Below, piece by piece: positions 57,117 to 64,000 of a DNA stretch of 64,000 bases (positions are counted from its first letter, which is position 1; each line of letters starts with the position of its first letter). A model generated the notes under the pieces. It had not been told where the DNA came from and ran no database searches. It saw nothing but the letters and a program-made list of their open reading frames with translations. Source of the stretch: Pseudomonas sp. S37 (GTDB lineage: Bacteria > Pseudomonadota > Gammaproteobacteria > Pseudomonadales > Pseudomonadaceae). The stretch is taken from assembly GCF_016658545.1 (NCBI RefSeq), contig NZ_JACVZC010000007.1:1-64000 (forward strand). The letters run 5' to 3'. The translations under genes were made by a program, and so were the position numbers.

Positions 57117-57194
57117 GGGCCTCTTCGCGGGTAAACCCGCTCCTACAACGATTGCATTCCCTGTGTAGGAGCGGGTTTACCCGCGAATAGGCCC
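57117..57194. repeat. Inverted REP pair after tRNA-Sec
   Basis: Units at 57117-57147 and 57164-57194 are inverted copies (cctcttcgcgggtaaacccg and its complement). They separate tRNA-Sec from the convergent asparaginase gene and match the pair at 53521-53616. Confidence 0.92.
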
Positions 57195-57207
57195 TGAAGG
57201 GTTAAAC

Positions 57208-58197
57208 CTAAGCCCGCTCCCCACACAGATCCAGCGCAAACCACTGTTCTGCTGCATCCACACCCAATCCCGCCCCCAGCAACGCAACCATCTTGCCCAA
57301 CGCCGCCTCACGGGTCATGCCACCACCACTGACCAGCCCGGCTCCGCGCAGTCGATTACCCGCCGCATAGGTATCGAACACCACCGACCCCTCAGGGCAC
57401 TGGCTGATCGCCGCCAGCAGCACACCGCGCTGGCGCGCCGCGCGCAGCACCTCCAGCAACGCCAGGTCATCCGACGGCCCGGTACCACTGCCATAGCACT
57501 CCAGCAGCAACCCTTGTACGCCGCTGTCAAGCAGGCCTTGCAAGTGCCCGGCCTGCAGCCCTGGGAACACCGGCACTACCGCCAGGTTGACCGGCTGGCG
57601 CGGGTGTTTGTAGCCAAGCTCCACGGGGAGTGCCTCGGCACGCTCACCCTCGCGATGGCGCGGCAGTGCGGCAAACGCATCGAACGCCTCACTGCGCAGC
57701 TTCGACGCCCGGCAGCCATGCAGCAATTGCCCATGGAAGTACAGCTGCACGCCGTCCTCCAGGCCTTGTTCGAACTGGCGCAGCGCACCACACAGGTTGG
57801 GCCAGGCGTCGCTGTCGGGGGCGCCGGCAGGCAGCATCGAGCCGGTCAGCAGCACCGGCACCGGCAGGCCCAGCAGAAGGAACGACAACGCCGCAGCGCT
57901 GTAGGCCAGGCTGTCGGTACCGTGCAGTACCAACACACCATCATGGCCAGCCACATCCACCGCCGCGACGATGGCATCGCGCATCGCCAGCCAGTTGTGC
58001 TGTTGCATGTTGGCGCTGTCCAGCAGCGGGTTCAGCTCTTGCAGGGTCCAGTGTACCTGGGGTGCATCGGCCAGCTGGGCGAAGTGTTCACGCATCCGTG
58101 CTTCAAAACCGCCAGCCGGCGCCAGGCCTTCCGGGGTTTCGAGCATGCCGATGGTGCCACCGGTATAGAGAACGAGAAGATTCTTGACTGCACGCAT
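57208..58197 (-). CDS. L-asparaginase
   Basis: It hydrolyses asparagine to aspartate and ammonia. The 329-residue protein has the nucleophile region YTGGTIGM (T12), S61, and the second catalytic pair T94-D95 in HGTDSLAYS. No signal peptide is present, so a cytoplasmic type is expected. I chose ATG 58197 (MRAVKNLLVLYTGG); starts at 58206 and 58239 are possible. It is encoded 71 bases downstream of the AGCS symporter gene on the same strand. Confidence 0.9.
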   Translation of the reverse strand: MRAVKNLLVLYTGGTIGMLETPEGLAPAGGFEARMREHFAQLADAPQVHWTLQELNPLLDSANMQQHNWLAMRDAIVAAVDVAGHDGVLVLHGTDSLAYSAAALSFLLLGLPVPVLLTGSMLPAGAPDSDAWPNLCGALRQFEQGLEDGVQLYFHGQLLHGCRASKLRSEAFDAFAALPRHREGERAEALPVELGYKHPRQPVNLAVVPVFPGLQAGHLQGLLDSGVQGLLLECYGSGTGPSDDLALLEVLRAARQRGVLLAAISQCPEGSVVFDTYAAGNRLRGAGLVSGGGMTREAALGKMVALLGAGLGVDAAEQWFALDLCGERA

Positions 58198-58268
58198 GGA
58201 AAGCATCCGAAGCGGTGAGCGGAGAAAAAAGCCGCCCACGGACGGGGCGGCTTGGGCAGGGGAGGATA

Positions 58269-59711
58269 TCAGCGCTGTGGCTGAGCTTGGCCAGCTGCTT
58301 TGTCAGCGGCTGTTTCCACCTGCGGGTTGGCAGGCCAGGCATTGCGGTCCAGGTCCAGGTCGGCGAACTGGGTCGAATCAAACACCGGCTGCTTGATACC
58401 GGCCTTGCGTTGGTTGTCGTAGTCGCGCATCACCCGCAGGCCGACCTTGAACAGCAGGGCCAGGGCGATCAGGTTGACGAAGGCCAGGCAGGTCATGGTG
58501 ATGTCGGCGAAGGCGAACACGGTCGACAGGTCTTGCATCGAACCCCATACCACCAGGGCCAGCACCAGGCCACGGAACACCATCAGCACCACGCGGTTGC
58601 GGCTGAGGAACTGCAGGCTGTTCTCGCCCAGGTAGTAGTTGTAGAGGATGCAGGTGAACACGAACAGCGACAGTGCAACGCTGACGAACACGCGGCCCCA
58701 GTCACCGACCACGGCGGCCAGCGAGTTCTGGGTCAGGACAATGCCGTCACCTTCGAAGCCCGGGGTGTAGAAGCCCGACAGCAGGATCAGCAGTGCGGTG
58801 CAGGTGCAGATCACGAAGGTGTCGAGGAACACGCTGAAGGCCTGGACCACGCCCTGGGCGCCCGGGTGCTTCACTGCAGCCACGGCGGCAACGTTCGGTG
58901 CACTGCCCAGGCCTGCTTCGTTGGCGAACACGCCACGCTTCACGCCCATGACGATGGCGCTGCCGAGCAGGCCGCCAAAGGCTGGGTCGAGGCCGAAGGC
59001 GCTCTTGAAGATGGTTTCCAGCATGGCGGGTACGTGGTCGATCTGGGTGCCGATCACATACAGGGTCACGCCGATGTAGGCCAGGGTCTTGACCGGCACC
59101 AGCAGGTCGGACACTGCCGCGATGCGCTTGATGCCGCCGATGAAGGTGATCGCCAGCAGCACGGCCAGGACGATGCCGGTGTGGCTTGGGTCGAAGGCAA
59201 AGGCGTTCTGCAGCGAATGGGTCACGGTGTACGACTGCAGGCCGATGAAGGCGAAGCCGTAGGTGACCAGCAGCAAGATCGAGAACACGATGGCCATGCT
59301 CTTTAGCTTCAGGCCGTGCAGGATGTAGTACGCCGGGCCGCCGCGGTACAGGCCGTCGCCGTCAGCGCGCTTGTACACCTGGGCCAGGGTACATTCGAAG
59401 AAGCTGCTGGCCATGCCGACCAGGGCAGTCACCCACATCCAGAACACTGCACCTGGGCCACCCAGGGTCACGGCAATACCGACACCGGCGATGTTACCGG
59501 CGCCGACGCGGCCGGCCAGGCTCAGCATCAGGGCCTGGAAGGAGCTCAGCTGGCCTGCCTGGCCACGCAGCGATTCCTTGAAAACAGCGAACATGTGGCC
59601 GAAATGGCGGAACTGGACGAAACGGGAGCGGATGGTGAAATAGCTACCCAGCCCTACGATCAGCACGATGAGGAGTTTCCCCGAAAGGAAATCGTTGAGT
59701 ACTTCGAGCAT
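58269..59711 (-). CDS. Alanine/glycine:cation symporter (AGCS family)
   Basis: A 480-residue sodium-coupled amino-acid importer with many hydrophobic spans. The AGCS signature is visible as LSLAGRVGAGNIAGVGIAVTLGGPGAVFWMW (about residues 64-94). The soluble C-terminal tail is charged and Gln/Ala-rich. It probably shares a transcript with the asparaginase, linking amino-acid uptake and degradation. Its 5' region faces the XRE regulator, so that regulator may control it. Confidence 0.92.
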   Translation of the reverse strand: MLEVLNDFLSGKLLIVLIVGLGSYFTIRSRFVQFRHFGHMFAVFKESLRGQAGQLSSFQALMLSLAGRVGAGNIAGVGIAVTLGGPGAVFWMWVTALVGMASSFFECTLAQVYKRADGDGLYRGGPAYYILHGLKLKSMAIVFSILLLVTYGFAFIGLQSYTVTHSLQNAFAFDPSHTGIVLAVLLAITFIGGIKRIAAVSDLLVPVKTLAYIGVTLYVIGTQIDHVPAMLETIFKSAFGLDPAFGGLLGSAIVMGVKRGVFANEAGLGSAPNVAAVAAVKHPGAQGVVQAFSVFLDTFVICTCTALLILLSGFYTPGFEGDGIVLTQNSLAAVVGDWGRVFVSVALSLFVFTCILYNYYLGENSLQFLSRNRVVLMVFRGLVLALVVWGSMQDLSTVFAFADITMTCLAFVNLIALALLFKVGLRVMRDYDNQRKAGIKQPVFDSTQFADLDLDRNAWPANPQVETAADKAAGQAQPQR

Positions 59712-59831
59712 TGGAAAATGACCTCGATTCTTATTCTTCGTGTGGAAAGACCAGCGGACGGCAGGCGCACCGCTATGCGTTGGGGCGCATGGTTGGCCAT
59801 GACAAGAGTCGTTACAATTTCGCGGCTTGCT

Positions 59832-59859
59832 CTGACTTGATGCGACTTGATGCTACAAT
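59832..59859 (+). promoter_or_regulatory. Promoter of the XRE regulator with tandem decamers
   Basis: The -35 CTGACT (59832-59837), a 16-bp spacer and -10 TACAAT (59854-59859) are visible. The decamer gacttgatgc is repeated exactly in tandem at 59834-59843 and 59844-59853, filling the -35 to -10 interval, so it is a likely operator. Confidence 0.5.
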
Positions 59860-59889
59860 GGCGTCATTCGCGTCACCTGGGTTCCGCAC

Positions 59890-60699
59890 ATGAGCGATCA
59901 TTTCGCTACCAACCTCAAACTGGCCTGCAGCCACTACCGCTCTATTTCCGAAGTTTGCCGCCAGCTGTCGATCAACCGCGCGCAGTTCAACAAGTACCTG
60001 AGCGGGCAGAGCCGTCCGACGGCTTTCAACCTCAAACGCATCGGTGATTTCTTCGGCGTCGAGGATTACGAACTGAACTTGCCGGCCGAGCAGTTCGCCC
60101 GGTTGATCGGCGCACGCGTGTCGACGCTGGCCGAGCAGCCCAGCGACCCGATCAGCGAGTTGTTCCGCCCGCTGCACGAGCATGCCGGCAACCTCTCGCG
60201 CTATTGCGGTTACTACTTCGAGTACTCCAACTGCATGTCGGTACCGGGCACGATCCTGGTGTCGCTGGTGCATCTGTGGGAAGAACGCGGCCGCTTCCTG
60301 TTCGAGCGCCAGGAGCGCCAGGAGCGCTCCAGCGCCACCGACCAGCATGCCGAAGTGCGTTGCCGTTACCTGGGCGCGGCATTCCAGCTGCAGGATCGGG
60401 TATTCCTCATCGACTACGAGTCGTTGACCTTCAACGAGATGAGCCAGACCATCCTCATTCCCAGCTTCAAAAGCCGCATTACCCGCCTGAACGGCCTGAA
60501 GGCCGGGGTCTCCAGCGGCGATCGACGCAACCCGGCCTGCACCCGGGTGGTGTGGGAGTATCTGGGCGAAGAGATCAATCGCATCAATGCCTATCGGCAG
60601 GTGAAGCTGTACCGGCCGGATGATCCGCGTATAGATGATGATGTACGCGAGCGGTTGAGCGTGGGGCCGTTGCGCAACAGCCTGTTCGAGATTGAGTGA
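59890..60699 (+). CDS. XRE-type helix-turn-helix regulator
   Basis: A 269-residue regulator. A helix-turn-helix lies at about residues 18-62 (ISEVCRQLSINRAQFNKYLSGQSRPTAFNLKRIGDFFGV). The C-terminal 200 residues are a domain I cannot name, with no membrane span. It is divergent from the AGCS symporter gene, 178 bases away, and may regulate itself and that gene. Confidence 0.85.
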   Translation: MSDHFATNLKLACSHYRSISEVCRQLSINRAQFNKYLSGQSRPTAFNLKRIGDFFGVEDYELNLPAEQFARLIGARVSTLAEQPSDPISELFRPLHEHAGNLSRYCGYYFEYSNCMSVPGTILVSLVHLWEERGRFLFERQERQERSSATDQHAEVRCRYLGAAFQLQDRVFLIDYESLTFNEMSQTILIPSFKSRITRLNGLKAGVSSGDRRNPACTRVVWEYLGEEINRINAYRQVKLYRPDDPRIDDDVRERLSVGPLRNSLFEIE

Positions 60700-60707
60700 T
60701 TTCGCAT

Positions 60708-61502
60708 TCAGGGCACAAGGCGATGCAGCCACTGCGCAAACGGGTTGTCTGCATCGAGCAGCAACTTGGTTGCCATGATGCAGCAAACACAGACCAGCAA
60801 TGGCTTGATCAGACGAGGGCCGAAGTGCACGGCGCAACGCGCGCCTAACTGAGCACCCGCAAAAGCGGCAAGCGCCATGGTGATTGCCAGTGGCCAGATG
60901 ATCGCGCCGCTCAAGGAAAACACTGACAACGCGCCAAGGTTGCAGGCAGCGTTCAAAAGCTTGCTATTGCAAACGGCCTGGAGCAGATGCTGGCCGAGCA
61001 AGATGACGCAGGCCAGCATGAAGAATGAGCCGACGCCTGGACCGAAAACACCGTCGTAAAACCCGATGATGGGCGCTGCAGTCATGCAGAACGCGCTGGT
61101 TGAAATCCTCGCTTTGCGCGTTTGATCATCAGGTTTAGGGCTAAAAGCGAAGTAGGCTGCGACAACGATCAGGAGGATTGGTACACAGGCCTGCAGCAGT
61201 GCTTTGGGTACGAAACTGACTGACAAGGCACCTAGTGCCCCGCCGAAGAAGGCCATAAGGGCCATCAAGCGGGATCTTTTCCAGTCGATCATGCCTTTGC
61301 GGGCAAAGGCGAATGTAGCCGAAACGGTCGCTGATGCTGCCTGAAACTTGTTGGTGGCGATCGCAGCCAACGGTTCGATTCCGGCTATGAACAGTACCGG
61401 CAGGGTAATCAAACCACCGCCGCCGGCAATAGCATCAAAGAAACCGGCCATGAGCGCCACCAGCGCGAGAACAAGAACAAGTGTTACATCGAGTTCTATC
61501 AT
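60708..61502 (-). CDS. TauE/SafE-family permease
   Basis: A 264-residue membrane protein with seven to eight hydrophobic spans. It shows the TSUP/TauE-SafE pattern at the start (ALVALMAGFFDAIAGGGGLITLPVLF) and a second matching half (IGFYDGVFGPGVGSFFML). The family moves sulfite, sulfoacetate or related organic anions. It starts 17 bases after the oxygenase gene and is likely its operon partner. Confidence 0.87.
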   Translation of the reverse strand: MIELDVTLVLVLALVALMAGFFDAIAGGGGLITLPVLFIAGIEPLAAIATNKFQAASATVSATFAFARKGMIDWKRSRLMALMAFFGGALGALSVSFVPKALLQACVPILLIVVAAYFAFSPKPDDQTRKARISTSAFCMTAAPIIGFYDGVFGPGVGSFFMLACVILLGQHLLQAVCNSKLLNAACNLGALSVFSLSGAIIWPLAITMALAAFAGAQLGARCAVHFGPRLIKPLLVCVCCIMATKLLLDADNPFAQWLHRLVP

Positions 61503-61519
61503 TGAGTGGTTTCCTGTGC

Positions 61520-62560
61520 TCAGGCACGAACCAGTAGTGGATCTTCAGCGATTACAATTGGAACTGCGCAACGGGAGTATCCGAACTGACGTAGCAATAA
61601 TCGCCGGTTGTCTCGAATGATGTCGCGGCTGTGCAAGGCTCGACCGTTGTTGATCAGCAATGCGGTGTCTGCTTGAAGGTCGAACAGCAAGGGAGGCGTG
61701 CTGCTGAGTACCTGCTGAAATGCATTGAATGCGCGCACAGCTGCGCGACTGGCATTGGCGTTGAGTGAAAAACGATAGCTGTTGTAGCGAATTGCAAATC
61801 CGCCGTCGGGGTTGAACTGGAGCAGCGAGACCGCCTGGCCTGCGTTGCCATGCCCATCCGCGAAGCATTCACTACGCGTAAAGTCAAATGATGGCGAAGT
61901 AAGGGCGAGCACATCCAGGCTGTGCATTCGTTCGAGGATGTGCCGAAGTGGAAAAACCGCAGTAGCTTCGTGGGCAGGATTCCATCGTGCTGTCAGGATA
62001 AGTGCGCAAGGCGCAGGCGAATGGCCATTGCTGGCAACCGTCGAACAATTGTAGGGCGCTTCGGTATGTGGCCCCAGGCGCATCCCTGCATGTGAGGTCA
62101 GTTCGGTTTCAGTATCGGGTTTTTCGTCGAGGAGAGGGATGCAGCCGCCTCCTTTGAAGTTAGCGACCAAACGCACCTGTTTGCCGTCATTGTCGATGTC
62201 GAAGGCAAAACTGCGATGTTGTGCCAGTGCCAGCAGCAGGTGGTTACGCGACGCAAGGAATTGGCAGCGGTTGCTGTTCGCCAGCGACATGATGTCGGCC
62301 AGCTTTTCAGGGGGCGGGTCGTCGGCGCCAGGCATCTGCCTGAACATCAGGGCAGATAGCTGGCCTGCACTAAATCGCTGTAGCGTCGACTGTTGGTCAG
62401 CACTCAATAGTGTTTCGAGTTGTTCAGCAAATAGGCGGGCTTGAACCGCCACGCCTCTAGCTTCTGGCCCCCCCAGTTCTGTAAGGGTTTGGCTTGCGAG
62501 CGCTATCGCCTGGCCTTGCTCCCTGTTGAAGTCCAGATAGGCAACTTCCGAATGGTGCAT
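61520..62560 (-). CDS. TauD/TfdA-like Fe(II)/2-oxoglutarate oxygenase
   Basis: A 346-residue protein with the facial triad of this superfamily: H165 and E167 (LGPHTEAPYN) and H310 (NGRALHSRD), followed by arginines at 319-324 that would bind 2-oxoglutarate. The acidic ligand is Glu rather than the more common Asp, as in clavaminate synthase-like amino-acid hydroxylases. The substrate is unknown. I chose ATG 62560 because AAGGAAC lies just upstream; the frame is open 25 codons further. It precedes the TauE/SafE gene. Confidence 0.82.
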   Translation of the reverse strand: MHHSEVAYLDFNREQGQAIALASQTLTELGGPEARGVAVQARLFAEQLETLLSADQQSTLQRFSAGQLSALMFRQMPGADDPPPEKLADIMSLANSNRCQFLASRNHLLLALAQHRSFAFDIDNDGKQVRLVANFKGGGCIPLLDEKPDTETELTSHAGMRLGPHTEAPYNCSTVASNGHSPAPCALILTARWNPAHEATAVFPLRHILERMHSLDVLALTSPSFDFTRSECFADGHGNAGQAVSLLQFNPDGGFAIRYNSYRFSLNANASRAAVRAFNAFQQVLSSTPPLLFDLQADTALLINNGRALHSRDIIRDNRRLLLRQFGYSRCAVPIVIAEDPLLVRA

Positions 62561-62852
62561 GAAACGTTCCTTGTAGTGGATAGCGTGAAGTGCCTTTGTT
62601 ACCGCCGCTCGCACAATTGCGTCGGCAACAAGCAAGTGGCAGCAAACAATGATTCAATGCCGTTGGGCCGTTGAAGGGAAATCAGCCTGATCTTTGAGCG
62701 CTGTAGGAGATTTCTGCTTGTTGAGATTTCGATATGAAAGCGTTGAGCGATTGCGATGAACGGTTTGCTCGAGACCCCGTGTTGGACTTCCCCGCCCGGA
62801 AACCGCAAAATGACCCCTTTCCTTCATCAACCTCTCCGGATCTGCTGACTCT
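62561..62852. other. Divergent intergenic region
   Basis: This 292-base gap holds the oppositely directed 5' ends of the oxygenase gene and the RmlD-like gene. I see no gene, strong hairpin or convincing promoter pair. Confidence 0.4.
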
Positions 62853-63737
62853 ATGCGTATGCGCCTAATGCTGTTGGGTGGTGGCAATGCCCTCGGGCAA
62901 GCGCTGATTCGTCTTGGGGCCGAGGAGGACATCGCATTCCTGGCGCCGCGCCCGCCCGAGAACGGCTGGACGCCGTCCAGCCTCACTCAGCTGCTCGACG
63001 ACCATCGCCCCGACGCGCTGGTCAACCTGGCTTATTACTTCGACTGGTTCCAGGCCGAGTCGGTCAGTGAGCCGCGCCTGGCGCAACAGGAGCGCGCGGT
63101 GGAGCGGCTGGCCGAGCTGTGCCAACACCACCAGATCACCCTGGTGCAGCCTTCCAGCTACCGGGTATTCGATGGGTCGCGGGCCACGGCTTACAGCGAA
63201 AAGGACGAACCTGTGCCGCTAGGCCTGCGCGGCCAGGCGCTGTGGCGCATCGAGCAGAGCGTGCGTGCCACCTGCCCTCAGCATGTGTTGCTGCGCTTTG
63301 GCTGGCTGCTGGACGAAAGCATCGATGGCTCGTTGGGCCGCTTCCTGACCCGTGCCGAGCAACCGGCGGAGCTGCTGCTGGCCGATGACCGGCGCGGTAA
63401 CCCGACGCCGGTCGATGATGCCGCACGGGTGATCCTGTCGGTGCTCAAGCAGCTCGATTGCAACGCGCCGCTGTGGGGCACCTACCATTACGCTGGCAAC
63501 GAGGCGACTACGCCGCTGGCGCTGGGCCAGGCGATCCTCACCGAGGCTGGCCAGTACCGCCAGCTGGCGGTGCAGGCACCGACCCCGCAGGCGCATGCCG
63601 CGCGCCCGGATGCCAGCGAAGAGCCGCAGCACGCGGTGCTGGCCTGCAAGAAAATCCTTCATACTTTTGGCATCAAGCCGCGCGCCTGGCGCGCCGGCTT
63701 GCCGCCCCTACTGGACCGGTTCTACCGCCATGGCTGA
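62853..63737 (+). CDS. RmlD-like NAD(P)-dependent sugar-nucleotide reductase
   Basis: A 294-residue extended short-chain dehydrogenase. The N-terminal dinucleotide motif is LLGGGNALGQALI, a variant GxxGxxG. Later segments (RPDALVNLAYYFD, LVQPSSYRVFDG, LRFGWLLD, GTYHYAGNE) follow RmlD (dTDP-4-dehydrorhamnose reductase). The classical YxxxK pair is not clear, so activity on rhamnose precursors is uncertain. It overlaps the next epimerase by 8 bases. Confidence 0.8.
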   Translation: MRMRLMLLGGGNALGQALIRLGAEEDIAFLAPRPPENGWTPSSLTQLLDDHRPDALVNLAYYFDWFQAESVSEPRLAQQERAVERLAELCQHHQITLVQPSSYRVFDGSRATAYSEKDEPVPLGLRGQALWRIEQSVRATCPQHVLLRFGWLLDESIDGSLGRFLTRAEQPAELLLADDRRGNPTPVDDAARVILSVLKQLDCNAPLWGTYHYAGNEATTPLALGQAILTEAGQYRQLAVQAPTPQAHAARPDASEEPQHAVLACKKILHTFGIKPRAWRAGLPPLLDRFYRHG

Positions 63738-64000
63738 TGCCCCCATCCTGATCACCGGCGGTGCCGGCTTCATTGGTTCCCACCTGTGCGATGCGTTGTT
63801 GGACAAAGGCTACGCCGTACGCATTCTCGACGATTTTTCCACTGGCCGGCGTGGCAACCTGCAAGTTGATCACCCTCGATTGGAACTGATCGAAGGCGAT
63901 GTTGCCGATGCCGGGTTGGTCACGCAGGCTGCGGCCGGCTGCAGTGCCGTGGTGCACCTGGCTGCGGTGGCTTCGGTGCAGGCTTCGGTCGAAGACCCGG
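63730..64000 (+). CDS. NAD-dependent epimerase/dehydratase, partial
   Basis: The first 90 codons of a GalE-like enzyme are present and run off the window end. The NAD-binding motif ITGGAGFIGSHL starts at residue 8, and the acidic residue and HLAAVASVQASVEDP segment follow as in nucleotide-sugar epimerases. It starts at ATG 63730 inside the previous gene, so the two are probably coupled in a surface-sugar pathway. Confidence 0.88.
   Translation, partial: MADAPILITGGAGFIGSHLCDALLDKGYAVRILDDFSTGRRGNLQVDHPRLELIEGDVADAGLVTQAAAGCSAVVHLAAVASVQASVEDP

Overview
The window is chromosomal DNA of a Pseudomonas, most probably of the P. putida group. The evidence is GC-rich DNA with strong codon bias, the gene order birA-coaX-tRNAs-tufB-secE-nusG-rpl/rpo-str-S10-spc-alpha-catalase-ferritin-uvrA-ssb, and paired P. 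putida-type REP repeats. This assignment comes from recognition, not from a database search. No rRNA, prophage, IS element or CRISPR array was seen.

Region 1 (1-34.5 kb) is nearly all + strand and is the translation/transcription super-cluster. It starts with birA, coaX and a small membrane-anchored protein. Next come tRNA-Tyr, tRNA-Gly and tRNA-Thr with tuf-1, then tRNA-Trp with secE-nusG, then rplK-rplA-rplJ-rplL-rpoB-rpoC. The str operon (rpsL-rpsG-fusA-tuf-2), the S10 operon (rpsJ to rpsQ), the spc operon (rplN to rpmJ) and the alpha operon (rpsM to rplQ) follow. Operon boundaries are marked by hairpins and by good sigma70 promoters with 16-17 bp spacers. At several boundaries the terminator hairpin and the next promoter physically overlap.

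Region 2 (34.5-41.8 kb) holds stress and DNA-maintenance genes: katA catalase, a heme-ligand-less ferritin, uvrA on the - strand, a YajR-like MFS transporter and ssb.

Region 3 (41.8-47.7 kb) looks accessory. It has a secreted small protein, a TetR regulator that may be leaderless and self-repressed, a DUF1348 protein, a cyanate-detoxification set (cynR, cynT, cynS), a DUF2790 protein, a structured intergenic segment that may be a small RNA, and a DMT-family transporter.

Region 4 (47.6-57.2 kb) is a complete selenocysteine module. It encodes Sec-containing formate dehydrogenase (fdoG with an in-frame UGA and a recognisable SECIS hairpin, fdoH, fdoI), fdhE, selA, selB and tRNA-Sec. Only selD is not in view. 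REP pairs bracket the selA-selB-tRNA-Sec part.

Region 5 (57.2-64 kb) has an asparaginase, an alanine/glycine:cation symporter, an XRE-type regulator, a TauE/SafE permease with an Fe(II)/2-oxoglutarate-type oxygenase, and two sugar-nucleotide-type NAD(P) enzymes, the last cut by the window edge.
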